Source: Planctomycetota bacterium (lineage in GTDB: Bacteria; Planctomycetota; UBA1135; GCA-002686595). From it: a DNA stretch of 38,250 bases. Each line of letters opens with the position of its first letter. The stretch's first letter is position 1. Made by a program: the position numbers and the translations under genes. Where the stretch lies: positions 1 to 38,250 of the forward strand of contig NYYZ01000009.1 in the NCBI GenBank assembly GCA_002686945.1. The letters are read 5' to 3'. The notes under the pieces are model-generated. The model did no database searches and was not told the origin of the DNA. It was given only the letters and a program-made list of their open reading frames with translations. Positions 1 through 7,822 of this stretch are shown one piece after another.

Positions 1-1359
1 GGTGGCCGCATGTACCAGCGCCGCGGTCCTGGGCCGCTTGCATTTTTGAGCGACCCGCTCGAATCGCTGACCCAGAAGGCGTTCGAAGTCCTCTGTGCTG
101 AATGCTTGTGCGGGGCGCACCACAAGTTCGCTCAACAGGCGGCCTAGATCGATTGCAAGTGCTGCCATCTGCCCCGCATCATCAGTGGCATGGGTTGCGG
201 TCCAGCCACCTATGCGCCTGGCGACACACAGGTAGACCCCCTCAAAAGTGCCTTCAAAGAGCATCTCGGGTGCCTTCAGCTGGGGGAATTCTTTCGCCGC
301 CCTGCGCATGAACTGTACATGCTGCGAGAGGACCTGATGTTTGCCCGGGGAAAGGGGAATGTGGATCACCCAGCTCCCTGGGATGGGAGCTTGTTCCTCT
401 TCCATCTGCACTCCCTTGGGTGCGGTCATCAACATGGCGCAGTTGGAACGGGTCGCAATCAACTGGTCGAGCTGGCCGGCCTCTTCGCCGATTTTCTCTG
501 CCAGGAAGGCCAACAACCGTGCGCTGAAAGTCGCGCCCTCGGCTTCGTTGATCAGGGCGAAACTAGGGGTCAGCAGGGGGAACAGGCCGATTTTTCTGGC
601 GAGCACCTTGGGTAGATTTGCTCGTTCTCGCGGGCCAACGGTGAGTCGTGGATACTTGCCATCCAGGTTGACCACATGACTGAACTCCCGTCCATCGGGA
701 TAGAGGGCAAAGGTGCGGGTTGGTAGTTCAGGGTCAAGGTTGCGGCGATGCCCCGCCAAAGTATGCAGGCCCGGAGCGGGGAAGAGCGCCTGCTGCATGA
801 AGGAGAGGGGCGAGTGCCGTCGAAAGCGGCCTCGTTCTCCCGTGGCCCGTTTGTAGGCCCAGCGATTGTCCGCCAGATGAACTTGTGAGCCACGGCTCAG
901 GTCCTTGAGTTTCTCCAGGCTTGGGGCATGAGCCAGGTCGATTCCGTCTGCCGCGTCCTCACGCACCACCAGATCAAAACTCTTGGGGGCAAAGGGCAGC
1001 TTGTCATGGGCGGCGTGCACCCAAGACACTTTCCCGGGCGCGTATTCATTGTCACGTCTCTCCGCAAATGCGCAGCGTTCTGGATTCGGGTCCGCTACGG
1101 TTACCTGCCAGCCCAGGATCGCCAGTGCTGGAACCGTACCGCTGACTGCATTGCCCACGAACAGAGCCGTTCCCGGTTGCTGGGCGAGCAGGACCGCCCA
1201 AGCTCCGCGACTCTCTTCCATCAGCATCATGATCCGGTCGCCGGTGGGGGCATCGAGTCCAGCGAGGAAGGGCTCCAGGAACTCCCTCCAGGTTGAAGGT
1301 CTGGGTGCTTGGGCCAGGTGCTTGGCCAGGGCTGCCTCTGGCATGGGTTTGCTCGTCAT
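1..1359 (-). CDS. Partial methyltransferase-like protein with C-terminal kinase-like (phosphotransferase) region
   Basis: The reading frame is open from an ATG at 1359 to the window edge, giving 453 codons without a stop, so the C-terminus is missing. Residues about 60-170 resemble a class I SAM-dependent methyltransferase: a motif I-like stretch (ALFVGNAVSG), an acidic residue at the end of the next strand (VTVADPNPE) and a motif IV-like FDLVVRED. The motif I glycines are atypical, so methyl transfer is uncertain. From about residue 370 the text (EGVYLCVARRIGGW) looks like an aminoglycoside/choline phosphotransferase N-lobe, which would make this a two-domain fusion. The start overlaps the stop of the upstream membrane-protein gene as ATGA, so the two are translationally coupled. 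The substrate is unknown. Small-molecule or polysaccharide modification is only an inference. Confidence 0.6.
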   Translation of the reverse strand, partial: MTSKPMPEAALAKHLAQAPRPSTWREFLEPFLAGLDAPTGDRIMMLMEESRGAWAVLLAQQPGTALFVGNAVSGTVPALAILGWQVTVADPNPERCAFAERRDNEYAPGKVSWVHAAHDKLPFAPKSFDLVVREDAADGIDLAHAPSLEKLKDLSRGSQVHLADNRWAYKRATGERGRFRRHSPLSFMQQALFPAPGLHTLAGHRRNLDPELPTRTFALYPDGREFSHVVNLDGKYPRLTVGPRERANLPKVLARKIGLFPLLTPSFALINEAEGATFSARLLAFLAEKIGEEAGQLDQLIATRSNCAMLMTAPKGVQMEEEQAPIPGSWVIHIPLSPGKHQVLSQHVQFMRRAAKEFPQLKAPEMLFEGTFEGVYLCVARRIGGWTATHATDDAGQMAALAIDLGRLLSELVVRPAQAFSTEDFERLLGQRFERVAQKCKRPRTAALVHAAT

Positions 1360-2486
1360 CTGACCCGCACTCCATTGACCGAAGGGCAGGGAGGAACCAG
1401 CGCACTTCGCTCCAAGGGTGCGAACAGGCCGGCCGTCAGACCCAGCAGTCCGGGCACCAGCAAGAGCAGTCCCAGAGGAGGTGAGAGGGGTAGAAGCGCC
1501 GCGCAGGTCAGCAGGATCACAGGTTGAGTCCAGAGCAACGAGGCTTCATGACCTCCCATGCGCCCCCAGGTCCTGTCCTTTTGTCGCCCAGCTCGAACTG
1601 CGGCCAGGCCCAACAGGACAAGGACCAGATAGGGGATCTGCATGACTTGCGTGGTTCCCGACGGACTCACATCACGCAAGAGGATCCAGCCTGCTGCCCC
1701 GAGGGCTGGCGCAACCTCGACCAGAGTCTGTTTGATACGCACCGGCGCCGTTCCCGCACAAAGGGAGCCAGCCAAAGCCAGGGCCGCGCAACACCCGACA
1801 ATGCCCTGGGCGCAGAGCAGCAAGGCAACCAGGGCACATAGCCCTCGGCTGCGGCGATCTCCTCGCCGCGCCCAGGCCAGGGCTCCCATCAACCCAATCG
1901 CCGTGCCGCAAAGGATCGCTGCTTGATTCAGATCGAGGGGGTGTTCATGCACCAAGATCTCAAAGCCCCCAACCAGCAACACCAGAGCTCGCACCCAACC
2001 ACGCGCGCGCAACACCGAGAGGGTCCCCACAACGCTTATCAGGGCTGCAGATTCCAACAACGCGTGGGCGGCTTCCCCGGGAATGCCTGTTTTTTGGTCA
2101 ACCCTTGCGCGCAACAAGATTGCGAGCAGGCAGAGGACCAGTCCCAGACGAGATGCCCACCTTTCTGCAAGTCCCGCTGGGTCACGCTCAGGTGCATGGC
2201 GCGGTACTATCCTGCCCGGCAGAGAAGCCCACCAGAGCAACAGCAGCAATCCCCAGGGAGCCCATTGCGCCCACGGTGACAGTTCCACACCAATCCAACT
2301 GAGGAGGCGTCCTTCGCTCTCCAGGGCCAGCCAGCCCAGTCCGAAAGATGTGGCTTGCACCAACCAGGTTTCTCCGATCCGACCGCCACCGGGTTCTCCA
2401 GCTGGCAAGAGAGCCAGCAGAAGTCGTCCGACCGCCCAGCAAAGGGGCAGCAGCTGCAGCAGGGGCCATTGGGAGAGCTGTTCCAT
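1356..2486 (-). CDS. Multi-pass membrane protein of unknown function
   Basis: The 376-residue product is dominated by Leu/Ala/Gly/Trp-rich hydrophobic segments, roughly eight to eleven of them, separated by short Arg-rich loops. This is the pattern of an inner-membrane polytopic protein. I recognise no family motif. A Pro/Gly-rich hydrophobic hairpin near residues 330-350 precedes a short hydrophilic tail. It shares an ATGA overlap with the downstream methyltransferase-like gene, so the two probably form one unit and may work on the same membrane-associated substrate. The upstream side is isolated by a strong hairpin at 2554-2581. The Shine-Dalgarno sequence is weak, so the ATG at 2486 is the most likely start but not certain. 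Confidence 0.65.
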   Translation of the reverse strand: MEQLSQWPLLQLLPLCWAVGRLLLALLPAGEPGGGRIGETWLVQATSFGLGWLALESEGRLLSWIGVELSPWAQWAPWGLLLLLWWASLPGRIVPRHAPERDPAGLAERWASRLGLVLCLLAILLRARVDQKTGIPGEAAHALLESAALISVVGTLSVLRARGWVRALVLLVGGFEILVHEHPLDLNQAAILCGTAIGLMGALAWARRGDRRSRGLCALVALLLCAQGIVGCCAALALAGSLCAGTAPVRIKQTLVEVAPALGAAGWILLRDVSPSGTTQVMQIPYLVLVLLGLAAVRAGRQKDRTWGRMGGHEASLLWTQPVILLTCAALLPLSPPLGLLLLVPGLLGLTAGLFAPLERSALVPPCPSVNGVRVR

Positions 2487-2553
2487 GGGGGTGCCCGATG
2501 GGGTCGCAGGGGCGCTCCCAGTCTAGCAGTCCGCTGGACCAGACCAAGAAATA

Positions 2554-2581
2554 GCGGGGAGGAGCTACCGCTCCTCCCCGC
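2554..2581 (-). terminator. Strong intrinsic terminator-like hairpin after the sigma/CHAT unit
   Basis: A perfect 12-bp inverted repeat (GCGGGGAGGAGC, loop TACC, GCTCCTCCCCGC) lies about 40 bases past the stop of the 172-residue secreted protein gene. Reading on the minus strand it is followed by the T-rich TATTTCTT, as in a rho-independent terminator. It marks the 3' end of the minus-strand unit that starts with the sigma factor, and separates it from the membrane protein gene beyond. Confidence 0.8.
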
Positions 2582-2620
2582 TTACAACTATCTGTCCCTT
2601 GACGTCCCTTAGAGCGTCGC

Positions 2621-3139
2621 TCAGGCAGGAGGCAAAGTCTTGTCGCTGATCACTGGAGGCAGGTCAGCGGGTGCATCCACCGGCGGGTGGCCGGGGATGT
2701 GGGGGGTCAGGCTGGCGAAGGGGTCGACGAGCTCAAGCGGTTGGTCGTTTCGCCAGGCGACAAGGCAACTGTTGGTGCGTTCGATGAACAGGGTGTTTTC
2801 ACTTGCCTGTTCGGCCCCTGTCAAGTGCAGCTTGCGGCTGCGGGTCACTCCTTCGGCGTTGCGGGTGAAGGCCTCGAACCACATGTGGTCGGCTCCGCCA
2901 CGAGGGAAGGGATATACCACGCGCGCGCCGGGGGCCAGGGTCAAGCCACCCACGGGTCCAACATCCAGCAGACCGATCCGAATCACGATCGATTCGGTGG
3001 AGGGGTTCTCTGCACAGAAATGAGTGGCGCTGGTTTGCACAACCGCAACCACATCGTGTCCTGTCAAGTCGGTGGGGATCTCGATTGGGGCAGGGGCTTG
3101 CAGGCCCGAGGCCAGGGTCAGGAGGAGGTTAGGCAGCAT
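2621..3139 (-). CDS. Small secreted protein of unknown function
   Basis: The 172-residue product starts with a short signal-peptide-like segment (LPNLLLTLASGLQA). The mature part has a beta-rich look and two Cys residues, near 42 and 124. The tail is Pro-rich and ends in DKTLPPA. I recognise no family. It lies 246 bases downstream of the TPR-CHAT gene on the same strand and just before a strong terminator, so it may be the last gene of the sigma/anti-sigma/CHAT unit. A separate promoter in the 246-base gap cannot be excluded. A role as an exported partner or substrate of the CHAT protein is only a guess from position. Confidence 0.6.
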   Translation of the reverse strand: MLPNLLLTLASGLQAPAPIEIPTDLTGHDVVAVVQTSATHFCAENPSTESIVIRIGLLDVGPVGGLTLAPGARVVYPFPRGGADHMWFEAFTRNAEGVTRSRKLHLTGAEQASENTLFIERTNSCLVAWRNDQPLELVDPFASLTPHIPGHPPVDAPADLPPVISDKTLPPA

Positions 3140-3385
3140 TGGATTCCGCTCTGGGCGGCGCCACCCCTATCGACCTGCGAGCGAAATCGCTTGAATCAAA
3201 ATGAGACGAGGGGTCCTGGGGGTCCCGGAGGGGGTCAGCACCTCGCTCTTTGTCCTGCGGGGTGTTGAATGCCCGATCAACGGCTCTGGGGAGGCGATAG
3301 GGGAGGAATCCGCGGGCTCAATCGTCGTTTCAGGGGCAGCCCGTGGGGATTGCGGAGAATCAGGATCGAATGTGGGCGGTCTGCG
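3140..3385. other. Intergenic stretch between CHAT gene and secreted-protein gene
   Basis: I see no convincing gene, terminator or clear promoter here. The only structure is a short imperfect palindrome around AGCGAAATCGCT near 3180-3191. On the minus strand this stretch would hold either read-through RNA from the CHAT gene or the promoter of the 172-residue protein. Confidence 0.4.
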
Positions 3386-5821
3386 CTAGTCCCGACCACT
3401 GAGCCTGAATGCGGCCCAGTCACCAATCCCGACTCCATCCCTACGCAATTCCCGTTGTGCCCGAGCCAAGGCCTCCGAAGGCCGGAAGCCCCCTTGCAGG
3501 TCCTCATGAAAACTCTCGAGTATCCGGCGCGCTGCTTGATCCTCAATCGGCCAAAGAGTCGCCAGGACGTTGCGGGTGCCCCCCGCCAAGAACGCGCGGC
3601 CCAAGCCCATCATTCCTTCCCCATCCACCGGCGCACCTCGTGCGGTTCCACAGGCATTCAACACCGCCAGGGGCAAGTTCGGTGTATGCCCATAAACCTG
3701 TCCTGCGCAAATGACCCCGTCACTGGTAAGAATGCCCACAGGGCTCAAGACTCCATGTGCACAGGTATCGGTCTTGATCAGGTGCGTGGCCAGATGCAGG
3801 GGCCTTCCATCGTCCAGGGCATCGATCAATGCACGTTGGGTGAAAGCCGAGCCCGTCAAGAAAGTCTGACGACCACCTAGAGACTTGCCGATTCGTCGCA
3901 ATTCCAACTCGGCTTCTGGGAGCGGTGGATGCAGTTGTTGATTGAACAGGGGAGCTCCTGCCAACAACCACTGTGCCTGGTTCATGGGCGGCCTTTTGCC
4001 CGGATTGGTTGCTGGGAGAGCCGGCAGGACCAGGGGTGTGGCCCGCTGATCCAACCAATCCTCCTCGATGACCAATAATTGCACCGGAAGAGCTTCCAGG
4101 GGTCCGTGCAGAATCAGCAGCAGGCGTCCAGGGTTTGGTTCTGCTCGCAGGTTCTTGATCAGGCCCTTGGGTAGCAGGGCATGGGACAGTTCCTTCCCCA
4201 GGTCCCGTGCTCGCGCATCTTCTCCATTGCGCGCGGCTTGTTCCAAGTGGCTGATTGCACGCCAGATGGTGGCCCGACCCAGGGGAATCGACTGACCCTC
4301 CACATTGCCGGCGTTGTCCATTGCCAGCGCGATGCCGCTGTCTGCGCCAATTGTGATCGACACCAGACCTTGTTCAAAGTGTGCTGCCCAGGTGGATAGA
4401 TCGACCTCTGCACCTGTGTTCCGCAGGCCGCCTGCGCCTTGGGATTCCATCACCGCGAGCGCAACTTGCGGTGCGCCCAAGGACAGTTGAGCCTCCGCCA
4501 GCCAGACGAGGGCTTGCACACCAAGCCACTCGCCCACCACACTGCCGCCGCTTACGAGGTGCGCTTGTGACCATTCCAGAGCCAACTGGCGCGCTTCTTC
4601 CAAGATGGATGCAGCGAGGTCGGGCTCTCCTCCATACAAAAGGGCCGCACCCTTGAGGGCCAGACCTTGAACTTTGGCCTGGGTAGTAGCGGGGGCAAAG
4701 TCCTTGAGCGCAGTCAGGACGCCTGCGTAGTCCTCCTCTTCAAGACGCAGGGTTGCGCGGGTCAGAGCGCAGACCGGGGCGTTGGCGGGGGCTGTTCGCT
4801 CCAGTACCTCAAGCGCTTCGGTCGCTGCCTCATGTTCTCCTGCGCGGGCGTAGGCCAGGGCCAGGTGCGCTTGCCATTCAATGCGGTGGCTGGCGGCAGA
4901 GGGCTCGTGCTGTCGCAGGACCTGGATGGACTTCTTGGCCTGATCTTGGGATAACAGCAGAGCTGCATGTTCTCGGGTCAGGGGCCAGGACTCGGCGCTG
5001 GTACGGAATTCGGCGAGCTGGGCGATCAACTCCTGCACACGACGCAATTCGCCGCGATCACGAGCCATGGCGATCAGACCCAGAAGGGCCTTTTCACGCC
5101 AGAGGTCCTGCCCCACCACTTGCGCTGTACGTGCGCAACGGTCAAAAGCCTCCGCAGCTTGTTGTTCCTCACCCAAGGCGCGGTGTACTCGGCCCAGGAT
5201 CCAGCGCGGCTCCAGGGCGGGGGTCTGCTGTCCGGCGGCTTCAAAGCGAGCAAGGGCCTGAACTGCTGCTGTATGGGTCTGTTTCAGCAGGCTCTTGCGG
5301 CGGGCCGTATCCGGTTCGGCTTCGGCCCATCCCAACAGCAATGTTCCTCTGAGGGCATCGGCTTGGGCCGCAGGGGTGAAGTCCCTCAGGCCGCCAACTT
5401 CTTTCGCCAGGTCATCCAATTGGTCTATGAGCTCTTCGCGAAGACTCGGCCAGTCGCCAACTCCTTCCTGGCCCGCTTGCCTGAGAATTGCTCGCACAGC
5501 GGCTACGCGCTTTTCATTGCGTGCTCCCAGCAAACGTGCTTCCCGGGGCAGGTCCAGATAGAACCGGGCCAGATCAGGCACATCGCAACGACCGTAGTGT
5601 TTGCAAAGGAGTGCAGCACCTGTGCGCACCTGTTCACGCATCGCATCATTGCCGGCGCGTAGGTCTTGCAGAGATTGGTTGAACTCAGCCAGAAGCTGGC
5701 GGAGTTCGTGTCCAGGATCCTCCTGAGAACTCAGCCCAGGAGCGTTCCAGAGGCCCAGGGTCAGCAATACCGCCAGGCAGTGGCTTCGCTGTACCCAATC
5801 GCCTGCGCGTACAGGGATCAT
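3386..5821 (-). CDS. Exported TPR-CHAT domain putative cysteine peptidase
   Basis: The 811-residue protein starts with a basic segment and a hydrophobic core (HCLAVLLTLGLWNAPG) that looks like a signal peptide. A long alpha-helical middle (about 40-480) contains degenerate TPR-like repeats. The C-terminal third (about 560-811) is a CHAT domain of the caspase/separase clan C14. Both catalytic motifs are intact: HLATH with His680, and LNACGTARG with Cys724, followed by a typical GxxRAFLxGG segment and a terminal AWAAF-like region. TPR-CHAT proteins are proteases activated through partners; the Craspase TPR-CHAT is the best known. The start overlaps the anti-sigma stop as ATGA, so it is co-translated with the sigma/anti-sigma pair. 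The signal peptide places it on the same side of the membrane as the anti-sigma C-terminal domain. Its substrate is not shown by sequence. Confidence 0.85.
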   Translation of the reverse strand: MIPVRAGDWVQRSHCLAVLLTLGLWNAPGLSSQEDPGHELRQLLAEFNQSLQDLRAGNDAMREQVRTGAALLCKHYGRCDVPDLARFYLDLPREARLLGARNEKRVAAVRAILRQAGQEGVGDWPSLREELIDQLDDLAKEVGGLRDFTPAAQADALRGTLLLGWAEAEPDTARRKSLLKQTHTAAVQALARFEAAGQQTPALEPRWILGRVHRALGEEQQAAEAFDRCARTAQVVGQDLWREKALLGLIAMARDRGELRRVQELIAQLAEFRTSAESWPLTREHAALLLSQDQAKKSIQVLRQHEPSAASHRIEWQAHLALAYARAGEHEAATEALEVLERTAPANAPVCALTRATLRLEEEDYAGVLTALKDFAPATTQAKVQGLALKGAALLYGGEPDLAASILEEARQLALEWSQAHLVSGGSVVGEWLGVQALVWLAEAQLSLGAPQVALAVMESQGAGGLRNTGAEVDLSTWAAHFEQGLVSITIGADSGIALAMDNAGNVEGQSIPLGRATIWRAISHLEQAARNGEDARARDLGKELSHALLPKGLIKNLRAEPNPGRLLLILHGPLEALPVQLLVIEEDWLDQRATPLVLPALPATNPGKRPPMNQAQWLLAGAPLFNQQLHPPLPEAELELRRIGKSLGGRQTFLTGSAFTQRALIDALDDGRPLHLATHLIKTDTCAHGVLSPVGILTSDGVICAGQVYGHTPNLPLAVLNACGTARGAPVDGEGMMGLGRAFLAGGTRNVLATLWPIEDQAARRILESFHEDLQGGFRPSEALARAQRELRRDGVGIGDWAAFRLSGRD

Positions 5822-6951
5822 TGCCGCGGGAGCGTGTGCAGATAGGCGTTCCGCTCAGGACTGTCAGGCTCGTCACGGGCGGCCTGGCGTGCATCGGTCA
5901 GATAGCCATTCTTGTGCAGGAATGCAAGGGCAGCGACTCCTCGGCGCAACATCAGTCCTCGTACCAGGCCTTGATCCTGGCGCACTTCAAAGTCCATGGA
6001 ACCAAGCCGCTGAGTCAATCCATTGCGCAACAAGCTCGCATGCCAGGTGTAGTGCGCAGGGGTCAGGGGCTGGCGTAGTTGAATTGTTGGGTTGGAGCTT
6101 TCCCCTTGCCAGACCAAGAGGCCTTCATCGAACGCAGAACCATCTGTGCGGAAGAGTTCGATGTGATAGGACTCGTCCGGTCCCAGGGGTGTCAGCTCAA
6201 AGGTTGGGTCCGAGGCCCAAGCTCCCAATGCGCCACCTAGTACTGGGCCGCGAGGGAACAGCAGAGTGGCCGACTCTTCGCCGCGCATGACAGGATGGCC
6301 AGGCCAGTCGTTCGTCGTGGTATCGGAACCCAGGTTGCCGCCGATCAGCAGCAGCAAGCCAGCAGCTGCGGCCAGGGGAGCCCAGCGCAGCATGCTGGTG
6401 GATTCTCGTCGCCACCGTCCTTTACGCAGTGGATCGAGGACCCGGCGTACTCCACCAACGGCCGTGACTTCCATGGGCTCGAAGACCAGCGGCGGCGGCG
6501 GTGCGTGGCGCAAGGTCTTGACGCAACTGGCGCAGGGTGCGCAGTGCTGGATGTGTTCGCGAATCTGATAGCGGCGGTTGGGATCCAGGGGCGTTGCACC
6601 GGGGCCTCGGCCGTAGGAGTAGAGTTCCTCTGGATCCGGGCAGGGTGGATCCGCGGGGGTGTTGTCCTCCAACTGGGTTTCCAGCTCCCGCAGGTGTGCC
6701 AGAGCAGCGGCGGTGGCAGGGTCGCGCTCCAATTGGGCCAGCTCCTTCGGCGGGAGCTCATCCCAACGGCATAGACGCTCGCGGAGGGATGCCTCGGCGA
6801 GCGGACCGGGAATCCGGTCGGTTTCAGGGGTGGATCGGGGGGCGGACAAGCGGGATTCGGGTCCCGAAGAGAGGTGGGACCACTCCTCATCATCCGGTGA
6901 ATAGCCCTTTCCAAGGGGCTCAAAAGACGAAAAAGATCCAGAATCGGTCAT
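5818..6951 (-). CDS. Membrane-anchored zinc-finger anti-sigma factor
   Basis: The 377-residue protein has an acidic N-terminal cytoplasmic region, a zinc-binding anti-sigma motif HxxxCxxC (His133, Cys137, Cys140) and one transmembrane helix at about 188-207. The rest is an extracytoplasmic domain of about 170 residues rich in beta strands. This is the architecture of zf-HC2-type anti-sigma factors that sequester an ECF sigma factor and release it on a signal. It overlaps the sigma gene upstream and the TPR-CHAT gene downstream, both by ATGA, so the three proteins are probably made in fixed ratio. A long disordered N-terminal segment of about 50 residues before the zinc finger region is unusual. 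The extracytoplasmic part matches nothing I recognise. Confidence 0.8.
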   Translation of the reverse strand: MTDSGSFSSFEPLGKGYSPDDEEWSHLSSGPESRLSAPRSTPETDRIPGPLAEASLRERLCRWDELPPKELAQLERDPATAAALAHLRELETQLEDNTPADPPCPDPEELYSYGRGPGATPLDPNRRYQIREHIQHCAPCASCVKTLRHAPPPPLVFEPMEVTAVGGVRRVLDPLRKGRWRRESTSMLRWAPLAAAAGLLLLIGGNLGSDTTTNDWPGHPVMRGEESATLLFPRGPVLGGALGAWASDPTFELTPLGPDESYHIELFRTDGSAFDEGLLVWQGESSNPTIQLRQPLTPAHYTWHASLLRNGLTQRLGSMDFEVRQDQGLVRGLMLRRGVAALAFLHKNGYLTDARQAARDEPDSPERNAYLHTLPRQ

Positions 6952-7541
6952 AGTGAGGCCTTCCCTGTCATGTGCACCAGCAGCAGGCGTCGCCTGAGGG
7001 CCACAGTGGCTCGCCTGAGCCGATACTTGGTCTGTTCAAGGGAGATCCCGCAGGCACGCCCGATCTCTCCCAAGGCCATGCCATCTACGAATCGCAGGTT
7101 GAGCAGGGTGCGTTCCTCGGGCAGGAGATCATCCATGGCGTGGCGCACCACACCGGACAGTTCCTTGCTCCCGGCGAGTTCCGGCGGGCTGGGGCTCTGG
7201 TCGACCTTCTCGGGCATGTCATCTCCGGCCATGGTCAATTGCGGCCGGCGTCTTGCGGATTCACGGCGGCGCAAATCCACACAGCGACACCAGGCCACCC
7301 GATAGAGCCAGGTGCCCAGGGAGCCCCGCTGAGGGTCAAATGCATCGCGGTCCAATCGTTCCAGTACATGGATTACCAGGTCTTGGTAGAGATCATCCCG
7401 CTGGGACGAGTCCCGGGCGAATTGACCGATGCAATGGAAGATCAGAGACCGGTAGCGCTCAAGAAAGTCCTTTACAGACGCATCGTCCCTGGACTTCAGG
7501 CCTTCGACGAGCAGCAGTTCTTCAGGGTCAGGGGTGGCCAA
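6948..7541 (-). CDS. ECF-type RNA polymerase sigma factor
   Basis: The 197-residue length and the two-domain layout fit an extracytoplasmic-function sigma factor. Region 2 (about 25-95) contains the DDLYQDLVIHVLERL core helix and the GTWLYRVAWC segment for -10 recognition. Region 4 (about 130-185) has LLPEERTLLNLRFVDG and the HTH segment ALGEIGRACGISLEQ for -35 recognition. No region 1 or 3 is present. It is the first gene of a unit with an anti-sigma factor and a TPR-CHAT peptidase, joined by stop-start overlaps. Such sigma factors usually activate their own promoter. The 281-base upstream gap contains inverted repeats that could be part of that control. The ATG at 7541 is the only good start. 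Confidence 0.92.
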   Translation of the reverse strand: MATPDPEELLLVEGLKSRDDASVKDFLERYRSLIFHCIGQFARDSSQRDDLYQDLVIHVLERLDRDAFDPQRGSLGTWLYRVAWCRCVDLRRRESARRRPQLTMAGDDMPEKVDQSPSPPELAGSKELSGVVRHAMDDLLPEERTLLNLRFVDGMALGEIGRACGISLEQTKYRLRRATVALRRRLLLVHMTGKASL

Positions 7542-7560
7542 GGGTCATTTCTCCTCTGCC

Positions 7561-7598
7561 AGCAGACCCTTCCGGGGGTCTGGAATCAACGGTCTGCT
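7561..7598. promoter_or_regulatory. Overlapping inverted repeats upstream of the sigma factor gene
   Basis: The motif AGCAGACC at 7561-7568 can pair with GGTCTGCT at 7591-7598 (8 bp). Within the same span CAGACCC at 7563-7569 can pair with GGGTCTG at 7576-7582 (7 bp, 6-base loop). The two pairings exclude each other, and GGTCTG occurs twice with a 14-base period. It lies 20-57 bases before the sigma start, so it could be an operator or a leader RNA switch. No function is shown. Confidence 0.35.
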
Positions 7599-7822
7599 CT
7601 GATCCCCATCAAGGGGTCGTCTGCGCAAGGTCTCCGAGTCTCATGGAAGTAGGAAGATGGAGGCTGTCTGGTCCCCCTTTCTACCTACTTTTGAGCCTAG
7701 TCTGGGGTGTCAGGAGCCTAGAATGCTGCCCTATTTCAGCCCCTCATGGGGCGCGTTGACCGGTCTCGGGGGCCCTCCCCTCCGGGCCCTGAGCGAGCCC
7801 CTCCGGCCGCGGAGATTTCACA

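Noticed and set aside
3386..7541. A type III-E CRISPR (Craspase) locus
   Set aside because: There is no repeat array or Cas7-11-like gene in the window; only the CHAT/sigma logic is similar.
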